Assembly (NCBI GenBank): GCA_910576205.1
Contig: CAJTHL010000008.1
Span: 1 to 64,000 of the forward strand
DNA length: 64,000 nucleotides
Direction: 5' to 3'
From: Clostridia bacterium
Lineage (GTDB): Bacteria; Bacillota; Clostridia; Lachnospirales; Lachnospiraceae
The notes below the pieces were generated by a model, which had not been told where the DNA came from, did not search any database, and saw only the letters and a list, made by a program, of their open reading frames with translations. Below are positions 7,705-17,018 of the stretch, piece after piece; within the stretch, counting starts at the first letter, position 1; every line of letters begins with the position of its first letter. A program made the position numbers and the translations under genes.

Positions 7705-10700
7705 TTATCTTTTTCCCGCCCGCTGGCCTGCCTTAAGGCTGAGATTTTCCAGCTCGCTGACTAATCTTCGCGCGTCGTTCCCGGATGTAATATTGGGGAA
7801 GGATAAATCCCCGTGGAACTGGAGAACCGTGTTTTCCGTCCGGTTCTGGACCGGAAGGGTTAGCAGGGGCTGGGAGAGCGCGCGGGAATAGGGCGTGGAA
7901 TGTTTTGCCAGAGCGGTTTCTTTGAAGTGTTGGAAGGCCTGGCGGCCGCTGGCGTTGAAGGAGCTGCTGCCGGAGAGAATGGCTCTGGTCTGCTCATGGT
8001 TGAAAATGATATCGCCTTTTTTCAGATCCATGAGCTGCGGGTTGTCAATGGTCTGGAAAACGCCGTTTCGCACCAGGATTTCGGGACCGGATTCGCCTAC
8101 CAGGGCTTTTTCGCTGTGGGAAATACCCCGGTGTCCTTTTGCGTAGGCGTTTCCGGAACGGGAAGAACCTGATAAGCGGCTGTTTTTAAGCTTCTTTTCC
8201 ACCTCCTCAAGCTGGCGGCATACATCGGCATACTGGCTGGCATATTGGGCTCTCCAGGAAGCGGAATTGTGAAGAAGCTGATACTCATAATTGCTGCCAA
8301 AATAGGAGGAAAGGTGGGATTGGTACTGGGAATCCCGATAGGCATTTTTAGAATCTTCCCAAAGGCTCTTAAGCTCTTCCAGCTTTTCCTTCTGCTTCTG
8401 GTAAGCGTCGATTCTTGCGTCATTGGCGTCCATACCTGACTGGAAGCCGGTGTAATCATTCTTAAAACGGTTGATATCGCTGTCGGTGGAATTCAGAATG
8501 AAGTCTTTATAGTTGGGGCCGAACATCTCCATAGCGGCCATTTCATCCATAGCCTTCTCATAGGCCTTGGGAATTTCCGCCCATTTATTTTTCCACTCCT
8601 CCAGCAGGTCGATCTGATCCTGGAGTCTGCTTTTAACCTGTTCCTCCGTGGCAGTGGCAAGATCATCCTCCGCCTGTCTGACCGCAGCCTCGTCGGCTGT
8701 GTATACAAAGCCGCGGCCTTTGGAATAGGTGCGGAGGGTTTTCCGGTTTCTGGCATCCTCCAGAGCCTGCTTTGCCTTTTCCAAAGCCAGTTCCTTCTCG
8801 GCTGTTTCGTTGGACTTGTCCATGGCGTCCATCCGGTCTTTGATCCGGCCAATTTCTTCATCATAGACATCATCCACCACAGACAGAATGGAATCGTAAT
8901 GCTCCTTCTGCTTTTCCAGGGCTTTGTTGGCCTCTTCCAGCTTGTCAATGGATTTGTCGATGGAATCAATCTGCTTGTCGTAAAACCATTGGACGGCGTT
9001 ATAAACATCTTCCAGCTCTTTTTTGGAGTCCTCCAGAGCTTCCTTCTGTTTTTGCAGGGCTTCGTTCTGGCGGTTGACGGCGTCTGATGCGCTGTCAGTG
9101 GATTTAGCTAAGTTTTTCTGGGCGTCCGCGTAGGAGTTAGCAGATTTGGCACCTTGGGACATTTGTTTGGGCGCGTAATTAACTTTAAACGCGTTAGGGT
9201 CTATCGGTGTGAAGCCGTAATCGTAGGTGCCGCTCTCAATCTGCTTTATAAGATCCATTGCTTCCTTATAGTCGTCTCCTAAAGCGGAAGGCGTATTTGT
9301 TTTTTCGGCAACGGCTAAAACATTTTTGGCACGTGTAAGCTGGTCGAGAACCTCAGAACTGGCCTGGGCTGCATTTGCCAGAGCGATTACATTGTCAATG
9401 TCGGCGGATGTGCTGATTTGATGGTTATTAATATCCATCTTTGAAAGGGCATATCGTGCCAGAGCTGCTCTTGCTTCTTCTGATGCGTTAGCCTCATTAA
9501 GAAATTGGTTCATTTCTTCCAAGGAGGCATTGGCGAGCTCATATCCATTTTCTGCGAGAAATTGTTTTTCCAACGCCACGGATTCCATCGTCTTATCAAG
9601 AGCCGAAAGGACAAGCTCTTCTGCATTCAGAATCCCCATTTCTTCCAGCATGGAAGTAATTAGCCCCTGGTTTTCCTCCGTTACATTGCTTAAAATGTCA
9701 GAATGGACAATATAAGCCCCCATTAAATCCTCGATCGCAGAAGTGGCAGCTTCTGTATCCATGTTTTCACTGGCTTCCTGGATACGTTTTATATAGTCTT
9801 CTGCGTTGTCAAGATCGGAGAAGGCAGCGTTGAGGGAGGACAGGCTATCAAAGCTTATCTGTCCGCCCGATTCCATAAGTTTTGTATAAACATTATCCAG
9901 GACGCTCATCGTCTCTTTCATACTGTCAAGATTCTGAAGAGTAGTGGAGTAATCCCATTTGGGCCGCTCTACAATAGGAGGTTGGGCAGACAGGTCGCGC
10001 TGGATGATTCCGGCCTCCACGAGCAGGTCAATAAGCTTCTGGGTGTTTTCGGCGGAGCCGTCTACAGAGATGCCATATTGTTCTGCTAATTTCGCAAGCT
10101 CTTCAAACTCTGCTTTCCCAGAAGTTACATTACTGGCTTTTTGCATTAAAGTGCCAGGGGTTTTTTCGACATCCTGCAAAAGTGCCAGGACTTCACTTTC
10201 CGTTTTATCCTGCAGAGTAGAGAAGTTCTCCGGCTTTATGGTGGGAGCGATATCGGCTTCCAAATGCCAGGCGTCAATGATGGACTGCATTTCCGGATAC
10301 ATATTCTGGAAATATTCGGAAATATACGGATCTTCAATCTCATTATCACCTGGCATAGCGGCGGAGAAGTTTTCAAGTGCCTGGCCAATACGCTCTTTAT
10401 CCCCCGAGACATATGCATCTTCATAAGCCTGGTGTGCGTCGGTTATCTGTTTAAAATATGCTGTGGCAGTTTCATCCTTTAAAATCAGATCATTAATGAC
10501 ATGCTGATCCCAGTAACCGGAATATTTATCGACTACATCTTTAGCGGAATTGGCAAGCTGGGTAAACTGGTTTGTAAAGCTGTCGTTTACCTCAAGCTGG
10601 CCTGCCAAAGTCTGGATATCCAGTAATTTATCGTATACATCTGACGCAGTGCCGGAAAGATCGGCGAACAAAAGCCCTTCTTCTGTCTGTCCAAAGACAG

Positions 10701-11650
10701 CCCCAAAGCTCTCCAGCATTTCTTTTATTTGCTCATAGGATTCTGGATCGTTAATAAGAAGGGGATTTAATTGTATTCTGGAAGAGTAATTTCCATATTC
10801 ATCTATCATCCGGTCCATATTATCAGAATAACCATTGAAGAAGTTGGATATATTGTTGAAAAAGTCGCCATCATTAAACTCGTTCTTTGCAGCCTGCCAT
10901 TCTTTTTGTGTAAGCGTATCCAAAGCACCAGTCTGCCCGCTAATGGCTTCTGTAACCAGGGCAATCGTATCCTTTTCCTCACCAAATCTGGCAATCATCT
11001 CATCCTGGACGCTCAGCAACTCCCGACGGGCGTTTGTGACTTCCTGGATAGAGGAAGAGCTGCTGTTAATCGTGGAATACAGCTGATCGATCTGGGTTTT
11101 GTATCCTTCGATCTCTGCTTTGGTTCCCGCAAAAGAGTTGCCCACCTCACTGGCGCGCTGGGCCACGTTGTTGGACACTTGGGAAAGCTCGTAGAGACCA
11201 TTGATAGCCTGGGAGATTCCCCACATAATCAGAGTGTTGCCTGCGGAAGCCAATGCCTGGATGGCGGCCTGGCCGGCCTGGGCGGAGAGGGTGGAGGCTT
11301 TGACTGCTTCGTTTTGGGCCAACTGCTTCGCCCGTGCTTCCTGGCTTGCCTTAATAAGCCCCTGGACAGACTGGGTTTGCTGGTCTGTTGTAGTTACATA
11401 TTTTTTTAAAATGGAATCTCCATCGTAGCATTTATCAAAATATTTTGTAAGAGACATACCTCCCTGGATCACTTCTTTATTGAAATCCTCTAACTGTTTT
11501 CTTGCCTCATCAAAGGATAATTCTTTTGTAATATTTTCTTCGGGGATTAATTGCTGCCTGGCAGAACCAGGATTCGCCATTTTTTTCTCAAGTTCGTCTA
11601 ATGTCTGCCCCAATATAGTGAGTTGACTGTCTTTTGCTGAGAATATCAAA
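7705..11650 (-). CDS. Phage tail tape measure protein, exon 2
   Basis: This is the main coding exon, about 1,315 residues. It has long alpha-helical, Gln/Ala/Ser-rich stretches, strong coiled coils around residues 850-1130 (repeated QKEALEDSKKELEDV and NKALEKQKEHYDS patterns), and a small hydrophobic Gly/Ala/Leu segment near 130-155. This is the usual make-up of tape measure proteins, which set tail length and enter the target envelope. On its own the frame lacks a proper start. Joining it to exon 1 (12800-13170) at the predicted group I splice sites keeps the frame and gives about 1,438 residues. By the usual rule of roughly 0.15 nm per residue, that suggests a tail of about 200 nm. Confidence 0.8.
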
Positions 11651-12799
11651 CTAATTAATAAGATGTTGTGGGTATGGATTTTTGCATCCTATGGGGTAGT
11701 GCAAACCGTATTAATGTGTTATACTTATTAAAAAATAAGTATATAGGAGGATTGGTATATGCAGAGATCAGAATTTGAATATTATTGTCCAAGGTGTGGG
11801 AATCTGCATTTTTTAAAGGATGAAACAAATAAGAAATGTTCTGTATGTGGTCATGAAATGCTGGAGACACCACATGAGTATAATCTGTCTCGGACATTTT
11901 GGGATGAGCTTTCAGAATTGGGATGGAGAGAAAACGAACATTTGTTTGATGAAAAGGAGCAGCGTTTGTTTGATGAAATAATAAGTAAATCCCCGGAATT
12001 TGACATAGATCTTTATAACAATAAAGATTCTATTAAGGAGCAGAAGTATCAGGAATTTTTAGAACTTTTAGAAAGCCCCATAGGTAAAGTAAAATGCCCC
12101 TACTGCCATTCAACTAACACAACCAAAATCTCTATAGGAGACAGGTATATTGGCACAGTTAATTTTGCTGCTTTTGGTAAACAGTGGCACTGCAACGGCT
12201 GTGGTTCTGATTTTTAACTGCCATTCGATTCTCCGTTTCTTCCCACATACGGCCAGGAGAACTCCGTGCGTTATCCTGCCCCTTCCCATACCTGCTATGG
12301 CGCTATGAAGGGGCAGAAGAGCAGCATCACTCCCGTCAGTTTTTACCCAGTCATGGGGCAGACTGACAACTGCGCGTGGACTGTCTCTTACAAGCCGTTC
12401 CCGGCTCAAAACCGTTTACAGTCTCTGAACACTTCCATATCCGGCTTTCCCGGACTTAGGGTTTCCGTTGCTGATTGGTGGTCTGGCCTTTCTTAAGGCA
12501 TGTTACTTAGGGCTTTCGCCGGTAACCAACAGTATGTTTTCCTGCCATTGCTGGCATCCTTTTCGGAGTGCGTTCACGCCCGCCGTTTCCAGCCACGTTG
12601 TAGCCATACTGTACTGTATACACACGTCTTCCCAGCACTGAGGGATAGCGGCCCTCAATTACGGTTTATTTTAGAGAACACCGTGGGCTGACCGGGCCCA
12701 CACATTCCTGCCCTTGTGTTCCGGATTTAACAGAACCTTGGGCATGAAGGGCATATTCAAAACAATTAACAGATGAATGTTTCTGAAATCCGTACACTG
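11651..12799 (-). ncRNA. Group I self-splicing intron within the tape measure gene
   Basis: On the minus strand the last seven exon bases, TCCGTAT, pair with intron GTACGGA across a four-base loop (CAGT). This is a P1 helix with the required U.G pair at the splice site, placing the 5' site between 12800 and 12799. The catalytic core follows: a Q-like segment AATCAGCAAC, an R-like element GTTCAGAGACTG, and an S-like element AAGAGACAGTCC. GACTGT and ACAGTC form P7. The core ends near 12218. The only G near the downstream exon that keeps the reading frame is at 11651, giving KLRI|LIFSAKD across the junction. About 570 nt between core and 3' site carry an antisense gene. P10 pairing looks weak, and splicing is untested. 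Confidence 0.8.
11759..12217 (+). CDS. Double zinc-ribbon protein nested antisense in the group I intron
   Basis: A protein of 152 residues with two Cys4 zinc ribbons: CPRCG with CSVCG at the N-terminus (about residues 9-32) and CPYCH with CNGCG at the C-terminus (about 118-150). A charged helical linker lies between. It has its own ATAGGAGG ribosome site. Its stop codon abuts the end of the intron core, and the whole gene lies inside the intron on the opposite strand. There is no HNH, LAGLIDADG or GIY-YIG motif, so it is not a recognisable homing endonuclease. Zinc ribbons of this kind bind nucleic acid or protein. The function is unknown; it may be passenger DNA carried in an intron loop. 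Confidence 0.65.
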   Translation: MQRSEFEYYCPRCGNLHFLKDETNKKCSVCGHEMLETPHEYNLSRTFWDELSELGWRENEHLFDEKEQRLFDEIISKSPEFDIDLYNNKDSIKEQKYQEFLELLESPIGKVKCPYCHSTNTTKISIGDRYIGTVNFAAFGKQWHCNGCGSDF

Positions 12800-13170
12800 A
12801 TACGGAGTTTACCGGCGTTCTTTGAAGTGACCTGGTCTTTGATTTTGTTTCCGATGCGGGTTCCCAGTTCTGAGAAACTGCTGTCAATAGCCTTTTTGGC
12901 AGAACCCAAAATGGTATTTCCCAGATCCGTGCCGGACTTCTGCGCACTTCTGGAGTCGGCCTTCACAGAGAGGCTGACACTGTTTAATTTTGACTGGAGA
13001 CTGGCGATCTGGGCATTGAGCTGTTTTACAGTGGTGCTTGTGTCCAGGGCGCCTGTGGCCTTAACCTGTTTCAGCTGTCCCTGGAGCCTGTCAATGTCGG
13101 CGTTGATCTGCTGGATCGTTCTCTGTCTGTCCAGGCCGAGGACAATCTGTTCGTTGTTGTAATCGGACAA
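12800..13170 (-). CDS. Phage tail tape measure protein, exon 1
   Basis: Exon 1 encodes the first 123 codons plus two bases of the tape measure protein. The residues (MSDYNNEQIVLGLDRQRT, then LDTSTTVKQLNAQIASLQ) form the helical, coiled-coil N-terminus typical of the family. The start appears to be TTG at 13170, with AAAGG about 16 bases upstream; no in-frame ATG is available nearby. Without splicing, translation would run past the exon for only about ten codons before a stop, giving a 134-residue fragment. With splicing at 12800/11650 the full protein is restored. Confidence 0.75.
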
Positions 13171-13317
13171 TGTTGTGTTACCATCCTTTCTTGGTTTGTG
13201 ATAGTTTTAGGTTACTTTTTGATGTTTGCGGCTGATACGGTGGAACAAGTACCGGCTGTGAATGGTCAGATCATGGGGATCACCTTCTTTCATAGATTTT
13301 TGAGGAATGTAAAAGAG

Positions 13318-13372
13318 AAAAACCTTGTATAAACCGTACCGGAATGAAGCATACGGTTTATACAAGGTTTTT
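13318..13372. terminator. Perfect 21-bp palindrome, bidirectional terminator-like
   Basis: The arms at 13318-13338 and 13352-13372 are exact reverse complements, with a 13-base loop. Each strand ends the stem in a run of five T residues, the form of an intrinsic terminator in both directions. On the minus strand it lies between the lysis genes and the tape measure gene, so it should stop ordinary RNA polymerase before the tail tip genes unless an internal promoter or termination-resistant polymerase is used. Confidence 0.65.
13329..13354 (+). repeat. Flanking repeat copy 1 beside the Fic gene
   Basis: The sequence starting ATAAACCGTACCGGAATGA matches 22 of 26 positions of a second copy at 14509-14534, in the same orientation. 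The two copies bracket the HTH-Fic gene. This copy forms the loop side of the perfect palindrome, while the second copy has lost the pairing arm. They may mark the ends of a mobile or duplicated cassette. Confidence 0.5.
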
Positions 13373-13588
13373 CCTGTGGAGACGTATATAAGTATTGTCT
13401 GCGCGTCGCTGGGAAAATGCCGGAAACCAGCAGGCCATAGAATTTTAGCTGGATTCCGTATTACTGGCATTTAGTCCTATATAATTCTTTACAAAGTCTT
13501 TGCCTGTCTTTCCCTTTACTTTTCCACAAACATACCTTTACTTTTTGCCTTTTTAAGTTATAATAAGTAAAGAAAGAAGGCGAACAAC

Positions 13589-14500
13589 ATGATTTCATAT
13601 TCCAATCTGCTGCAAAAATTGAATGAAAAAGGTCTGACGAAAACTGCAATGGCTAAGGAACTTGGCATTTCCTCACGTACAGTTGCCAAGATCGGGCGGG
13701 GAGAGAAGATCGCTGATCATGTTCTTGGAAAAATGGCTGCTTTTTTCGGTTGTTCTGAAGATGAACTATGCCAGACCATTTCAGATAACCGTTTACTTCA
13801 AATGCTTAGAGATGAAAAAAACATCCGTATGCCTGGAGGTCTGTACCACGAACTTCAGGTACGGATGACCTATAATTCCAATCACATAGAGGGCAGCAGG
13901 CTCAGTGAAGAGCAGACCAGGCTGATTTTTGAAACAAACACAATAGATATCGGAGAGGGTATCCCTGTTGATGACATTATCGAAACGGTCAATCATTTTC
14001 GAGCCATTGACTTTTGCATCGATATGGCGGAAGAACCGCTTACCGAGGATATCATTAAAGAACTCCACCGCATTTTGAAGCAAAGTACAAGGGATTCCTC
14101 CCTTGCATGGTTTGCTGTTGGGGATTACAAGAAAAGAGCCAATGTGGTCGGCGGTCATGAAACTGCAAAGCCGAAAGAGGTTGCCCCACGCATGAAAGCT
14201 CTGCTTTCCGAATATGAAACCAGGACTGCTGTCACGATTAACGACATCATTCACTTCCATTACGCGTTTGAACGTATTCATCCTTTCCAGGACGGCAACG
14301 GCAGAGTCGGCAGGCTGATCGCATTAAAAGAGTGCCTGCGTTTTAGGATTATTCCGTTTATCATTGAGGATGACAAAAAAATGTATTATTACCGAGGGCT
14401 CTCTGAACGGGAATGGGAGAAAGGCTATCTGACAGACACCTGTCTGGATGGCCAGGATACCTTCAGAAAACTGATGGCCATGTTCGATATCCGGTCATAA
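13589..14500 (+). CDS. HTH-Fic protein, class II Fic AMP-transferase
   Basis: A protein of 303 residues. Residues 1-60 are a Cro/C1-type helix-turn-helix (TKTAMAKELGISSRTVAKI). The Fic domain follows, with the catalytic motif HPFQDGNGRVGR at 231-242, complete with the His, acidic, Gly-Asn-Gly and Arg residues. SNHIEG at 97-102 matches the (S/T)xxxE(G/N) inhibitory helix of class II Fic proteins, so activity is expected to be self-restrained. Fic enzymes usually transfer AMP from ATP to a protein hydroxyl. The gene is read against the tail operon and sits between its lysis and tape measure genes with repeats on both sides, so it looks like inserted cargo. A regulatory, anti-phage or toxin role is possible; no separate antitoxin gene is seen. 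Confidence 0.85.
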   Translation: MISYSNLLQKLNEKGLTKTAMAKELGISSRTVAKIGRGEKIADHVLGKMAAFFGCSEDELCQTISDNRLLQMLRDEKNIRMPGGLYHELQVRMTYNSNHIEGSRLSEEQTRLIFETNTIDIGEGIPVDDIIETVNHFRAIDFCIDMAEEPLTEDIIKELHRILKQSTRDSSLAWFAVGDYKKRANVVGGHETAKPKEVAPRMKALLSEYETRTAVTINDIIHFHYAFERIHPFQDGNGRVGRLIALKECLRFRIIPFIIEDDKKMYYYRGLSEREWEKGYLTDTCLDGQDTFRKLMAMFDIRS

Positions 14501-14508
14501 AATCTTCC

Positions 14509-14534
14509 ATAAACCGTACTGGAATGAGTTATAC
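14509..14534 (+). repeat. Flanking repeat copy 2 beside the Fic gene
   Basis: This is the second copy of the repeat at 13329-13354, starting nine bases after the Fic stop codon. Four of 26 positions differ. The region from here to 14655 contains no gene I can support. Confidence 0.5.
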
Positions 14535-14655
14535 GAAACAATCCGCGCCCATTATCTCCAGGTCTGTCACAATCCCATGCGATACTGTTTCAATCCCATC
14601 ATCTGACAAGGGATCGTGTGTTCCCTTGCCAGGTGATGGCGATATTCCCCAAAAT

Positions 14656-15126
14656 CTAAGGGTGATCGTAAGCCCTGGCCGGAATATGGGCCAGATGGTT
14701 CATGCAGTATTCGTATTTGGCGTCCCCGCTGTGGTTTCCGCCGACGCCTTTGTAGGCGGCGTGCAGATTGGTAAATTCTTCCACTTCATCTTCGGGGATG
14801 CCGTTGAGGGAGAGATAATATTTATATTTTTCATTGATTCTATCCGCCAGAATTTCCCGTTGGGCCGTCATAAGCTGGGCGATCCTGGCGTCGGAGCGGC
14901 GGGTCTCCTTCAGGTACTGTTCCTGGAGAGCGGCCAGGTTCTGGGAGGTGTGGATAATGAGATCGTGCTCTTCCCGCTGTCTGCGCATTCCCTTTGTCTC
15001 CAGGCCCAGCTTTTCAAAGCCCCATTCCAGAAGGGAGACGGCCATTTTGATTCCCGTAAGCACCATAAAAAACTGAAGAATAAAACCGGTAAGGTCTATG
15101 GCGGTAAGTTCCCTGATTGCTTCCAT
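14656..15126 (-). CDS. Tail-locus protein with one membrane helix and coiled coil
   Basis: A protein of 156 residues. Residues 10-35 (IDLTGFILQFFMVLTGIKMA) form one clear transmembrane helix. They are followed by a long charged helix (residues 40-110, RRQREEHDLIIHTSQNL and onward) likely to be a coiled coil in the cytoplasm. It lies between the endolysin and the tape measure gene. Such a topology occurs among phage lysis accessory proteins and spanin- or holin-like proteins, but I do not recognise the family. The operon position supports a role in release or tail assembly. Confidence 0.5.
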   Translation of the reverse strand: MEAIRELTAIDLTGFILQFFMVLTGIKMAVSLLEWGFEKLGLETKGMRRQREEHDLIIHTSQNLAALQEQYLKETRRSDARIAQLMTAQREILADRINEKYKYYLSLNGIPEDEVEEFTNLHAAYKGVGGNHSGDAKYEYCMNHLAHIPARAYDHP

Positions 15127-15148
15127 AGGATATGAAAACCTGCCTTTC

Positions 15149-15919
15149 TCAGACCCGGGACACGTATTTGTCAGATACGGTAATCCAGCCGGCCCCGGAT
15201 TTCAGCCGGCCCCAGGTTCCCACGGTTTCCACGATAGTGTAGCGGATTCCCTTTTTTGCGCCGTCAGGGGTTACGATCCGGCCACCCGGAGACTTACGGA
15301 TGTTTAAGTCTTCCCGGGGACGGATCTGGTAGACGGGGGAGGGAACGGGAGCCGGGGACGGCGGCGTGTAGGGCGGAGGCGTTTCTGCCGGGATGGTTTC
15401 CGACAGCCTGTTTTTGAAGGCAGTCCATTTGGGACATTTTTTTCCGTACCATCCGTCCCAGCCGGGACAGTGCTTTCCGTTTACGTCAAAATGGCGGTAT
15501 ACGCGGGAGAGAGGAATCTGATAGCGTTCCATCAGCTCTTTGCCCAGAGAGAGGGCGTTTTCCAGGGTGGCTTCCGGGATGGAACCGTTTACGGAGCACA
15601 TTTCTATGGAAATGCTGTTGGCATTTGTGATTTTTCCGTACAGAGAGCCTCCGCCTGTTGCGGCGCAGTCGGTGTATTTGCGGCCGCCTACGGAATAGGC
15701 TGTGCGCAGATCCGGCACGGACTGATAGACGGATCCGGAGTCCACAAAATAGTGGGCGGAGGCTTTTACCACATTATTTTTGAAATAATTTGCGTTGGAG
15801 GCTGCCCGGTCGGTGCGGTTGGCGGTATAGTGGTAGACCAGATACCGGATGGCGGAGGAGGCCCGGGGGCCTCCGTAATTCGCCGGGTGAGCCGGGAGGG
15901 TATGTTTGGTGTAGGACAT
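15149..15919 (-). CDS. Endolysin: N-acetylmuramoyl-L-alanine amidase with SH3-like domain
   Basis: A protein of 256 residues. Residues 20-175 form an amidase_2 (PGRP-like) domain: YLVYHYTANR carries the first zinc His, SAHYFVDSGSVYQ follows, then NSISIEMCS, and RHFDVNGKHCPGWDGW carries the second His and the third zinc ligand. A Pro-rich linker (175-195) leads to an SH3b-like domain (PREDLNIRKSPGG, then GTWGRLKSGAGWI) that should bind peptidoglycan. It cleaves the lactyl-peptide amide bond. There is no signal peptide, so it needs the neighbouring holin, as in classical phage lysis. Its presence in a tail-only locus is expected for particles freed by lysis of the producing cell. Confidence 0.92.
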   Translation of the reverse strand: MSYTKHTLPAHPANYGGPRASSAIRYLVYHYTANRTDRAASNANYFKNNVVKASAHYFVDSGSVYQSVPDLRTAYSVGGRKYTDCAATGGGSLYGKITNANSISIEMCSVNGSIPEATLENALSLGKELMERYQIPLSRVYRHFDVNGKHCPGWDGWYGKKCPKWTAFKNRLSETIPAETPPPYTPPSPAPVPSPVYQIRPREDLNIRKSPGGRIVTPDGAKKGIRYTIVETVGTWGRLKSGAGWITVSDKYVSRV

Positions 15920-15934
15920 AGAAAAACCTCTGTT

Positions 15935-16243
15935 TTAACGTTGCTTCATCTGGGTGATGGCAGCCTCAATAAGCACATGAAGCTGCTCCTCGGTGACGAC
16001 AGTTTTCTTTGCGTTGAACAGCTTGTCCAGAAACTGGACCACGTACCGCTTTTTGTCCGGCCCGTGGCCCGTTTCCGTCCAGAGCATTTCGGCGGCTTTT
16101 ACCGCCAGGTCAGCCCATTGCCTGTATTGTTCCAGGTTCGCAGTCTCCACCCGGGCCTTGATGTAGGGGACCACAAAATAAGTAAGGATTGCCCCCAGGA
16201 CGGGGATTAAGGTCAGAAGAACCTCAAACAGATTTTCACTCAT
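15935..16243 (-). CDS. Phage holin, LL-H family
   Basis: A protein of 102 residues. The N-terminal helix (FEVLLTLIPVLGAILTYFVVPY) spans the membrane and is followed by a long amphipathic helix (KARVETANLEQYRQWADLAVKAAEMLWTE, about residues 29-57) and a Lys-rich C-terminus. This matches holins of the LL-H type. The start overlaps the stop of the tail tube gene, and the endolysin gene follows after 15 bases, giving a compact holin-endolysin pair. It should form the membrane holes that let the amidase reach the wall. Confidence 0.85.
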   Translation of the reverse strand: MSENLFEVLLTLIPVLGAILTYFVVPYIKARVETANLEQYRQWADLAVKAAEMLWTETGHGPDKKRYVVQFLDKLFNAKKTVVTEEQLHVLIEAAITQMKQR

Positions 16244-16967
16244 CGATCAGCACCAGATCCAGGATGTTATTGTTGCTGTCGGCCATAAGATCACAGGTGA
16301 TGGTGATGGAACCGGGGTCGCCGGAATTGGAGAAGCTGAGGGACATGTTGCTCTGGGGCGCCACTTTGTAGGCGGTAAGCTTGTAGGGCAGTACCTCGTC
16401 GTTCTCGGTTTTCATGACAGTATCGCCGTATACGGTGAAATTTTTCGGGAAGCTGGTGGATTTGATATTAATCCGCTCCACGCCGTTCGTAAGCTCCTTC
16501 ATGTAGTAGACGATTGTCTTGCTGCCGCCGGCCAGGGCGTTTTCCAGGGTAACGGTTTTTCCGTCTACCGTGGAGGCCAGGGCTGTTCCACAGTCGTCGC
16601 CGTCTGCGTACACCACTACAGAGCCTGCAGCCGGTGTGTCGGCCAGTGTGATGGAAGTGCCTGCCTCGTCCACGGCCAGCTCGGCCCGGACAATGAATTT
16701 CGCAGATTTGCTGGTTTCACCGCCTGTGATAAGCTGCCACAGTTTTACGGTCTGAATCTGGGTTTCGATGGTGAGGGTGCCGCCTCTTTCCCCGGCGAAC
16801 TGCACCCGCTTGGGATGTCCCTTTCCGCCAAAGGCAAATACGGATTCCCCGGTAAGCTCTGTGGTGGATACGTTGGCAAAGTCTAAGTTCAGAAATGGTT
16901 TCTTTGTGGCATAGTCCACGAAAATGAGATCGCATACCTCTCTGTTTGCCATGGTTGAATTTGTCAT
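16236..16967 (-). CDS. Major tail tube-like protein
   Basis: A protein of 243 residues. The first 70 (NREVCDLIFVDYATKKPFLN, then a Gly-Lys-Gly-His-Pro-Lys segment) and the last 60 read as the beta-sandwich of phage tail tube proteins, with a looser Gly/Ala/Thr-rich insert at 105-160 that resembles a surface domain. The ATG at 16967 follows GGAGG by eight bases. Its position before lysis and tape measure genes, and the absence of any sheath protein, point to a non-contractile tube. I cannot name the exact family; the call rests on fold-like sequence pattern and context. Confidence 0.6.
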   Translation of the reverse strand: MTNSTMANREVCDLIFVDYATKKPFLNLDFANVSTTELTGESVFAFGGKGHPKRVQFAGERGGTLTIETQIQTVKLWQLITGGETSKSAKFIVRAELAVDEAGTSITLADTPAAGSVVVYADGDDCGTALASTVDGKTVTLENALAGGSKTIVYYMKELTNGVERINIKSTSFPKNFTVYGDTVMKTENDEVLPYKLTAYKVAPQSNMSLSFSNSGDPGSITITCDLMADSNNNILDLVLIDE

Positions 16968-17018
16968 TGTTTGTTCCTCCTTGTGTTTTATGATTTGTTT
17001 TTGGTGGTGGGAGAATCC

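Larger units (their letters stand above)
13171..13588. other. Intergenic stretch between tape measure and Fic genes
   Basis: This 418-base stretch holds a perfect palindrome (listed separately) and one copy of an imperfect repeat that recurs after the Fic gene. On the minus strand, 13207-13293 reads as a 28-codon frame ending HRISRKHQKVT just before the tape measure start. This could be the remaining C-terminal piece of a tail chaperone or similar gene broken by the Fic insertion, but it has no ribosome site and I do not list it as a gene. The A/T-rich part before 13589 contains AAGTTATAATAAG, probably the Fic promoter region. Confidence 0.4.

Noticed and set aside
12218-12799. Group II intron 5' part
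   Set aside because: I first read the fragment as group II because of its length and a GTG near the junction. There is no domain V or reverse transcriptase, while the P1 pairing, R/S elements and P7 match a group I intron.
7705-13170. Tape measure gene as a simple pseudogene
   Set aside because: Both halves look intact and join in frame at the predicted splice sites, so splicing explains the break better than decay.
14531-14615. Minus-strand frame without a start (ending in GADCFV)
   Set aside because: The translated segment looks gene-like, but there is no start codon, ribosome site or upstream reading frame. It may be a remnant of the DNA that carried the Fic gene.
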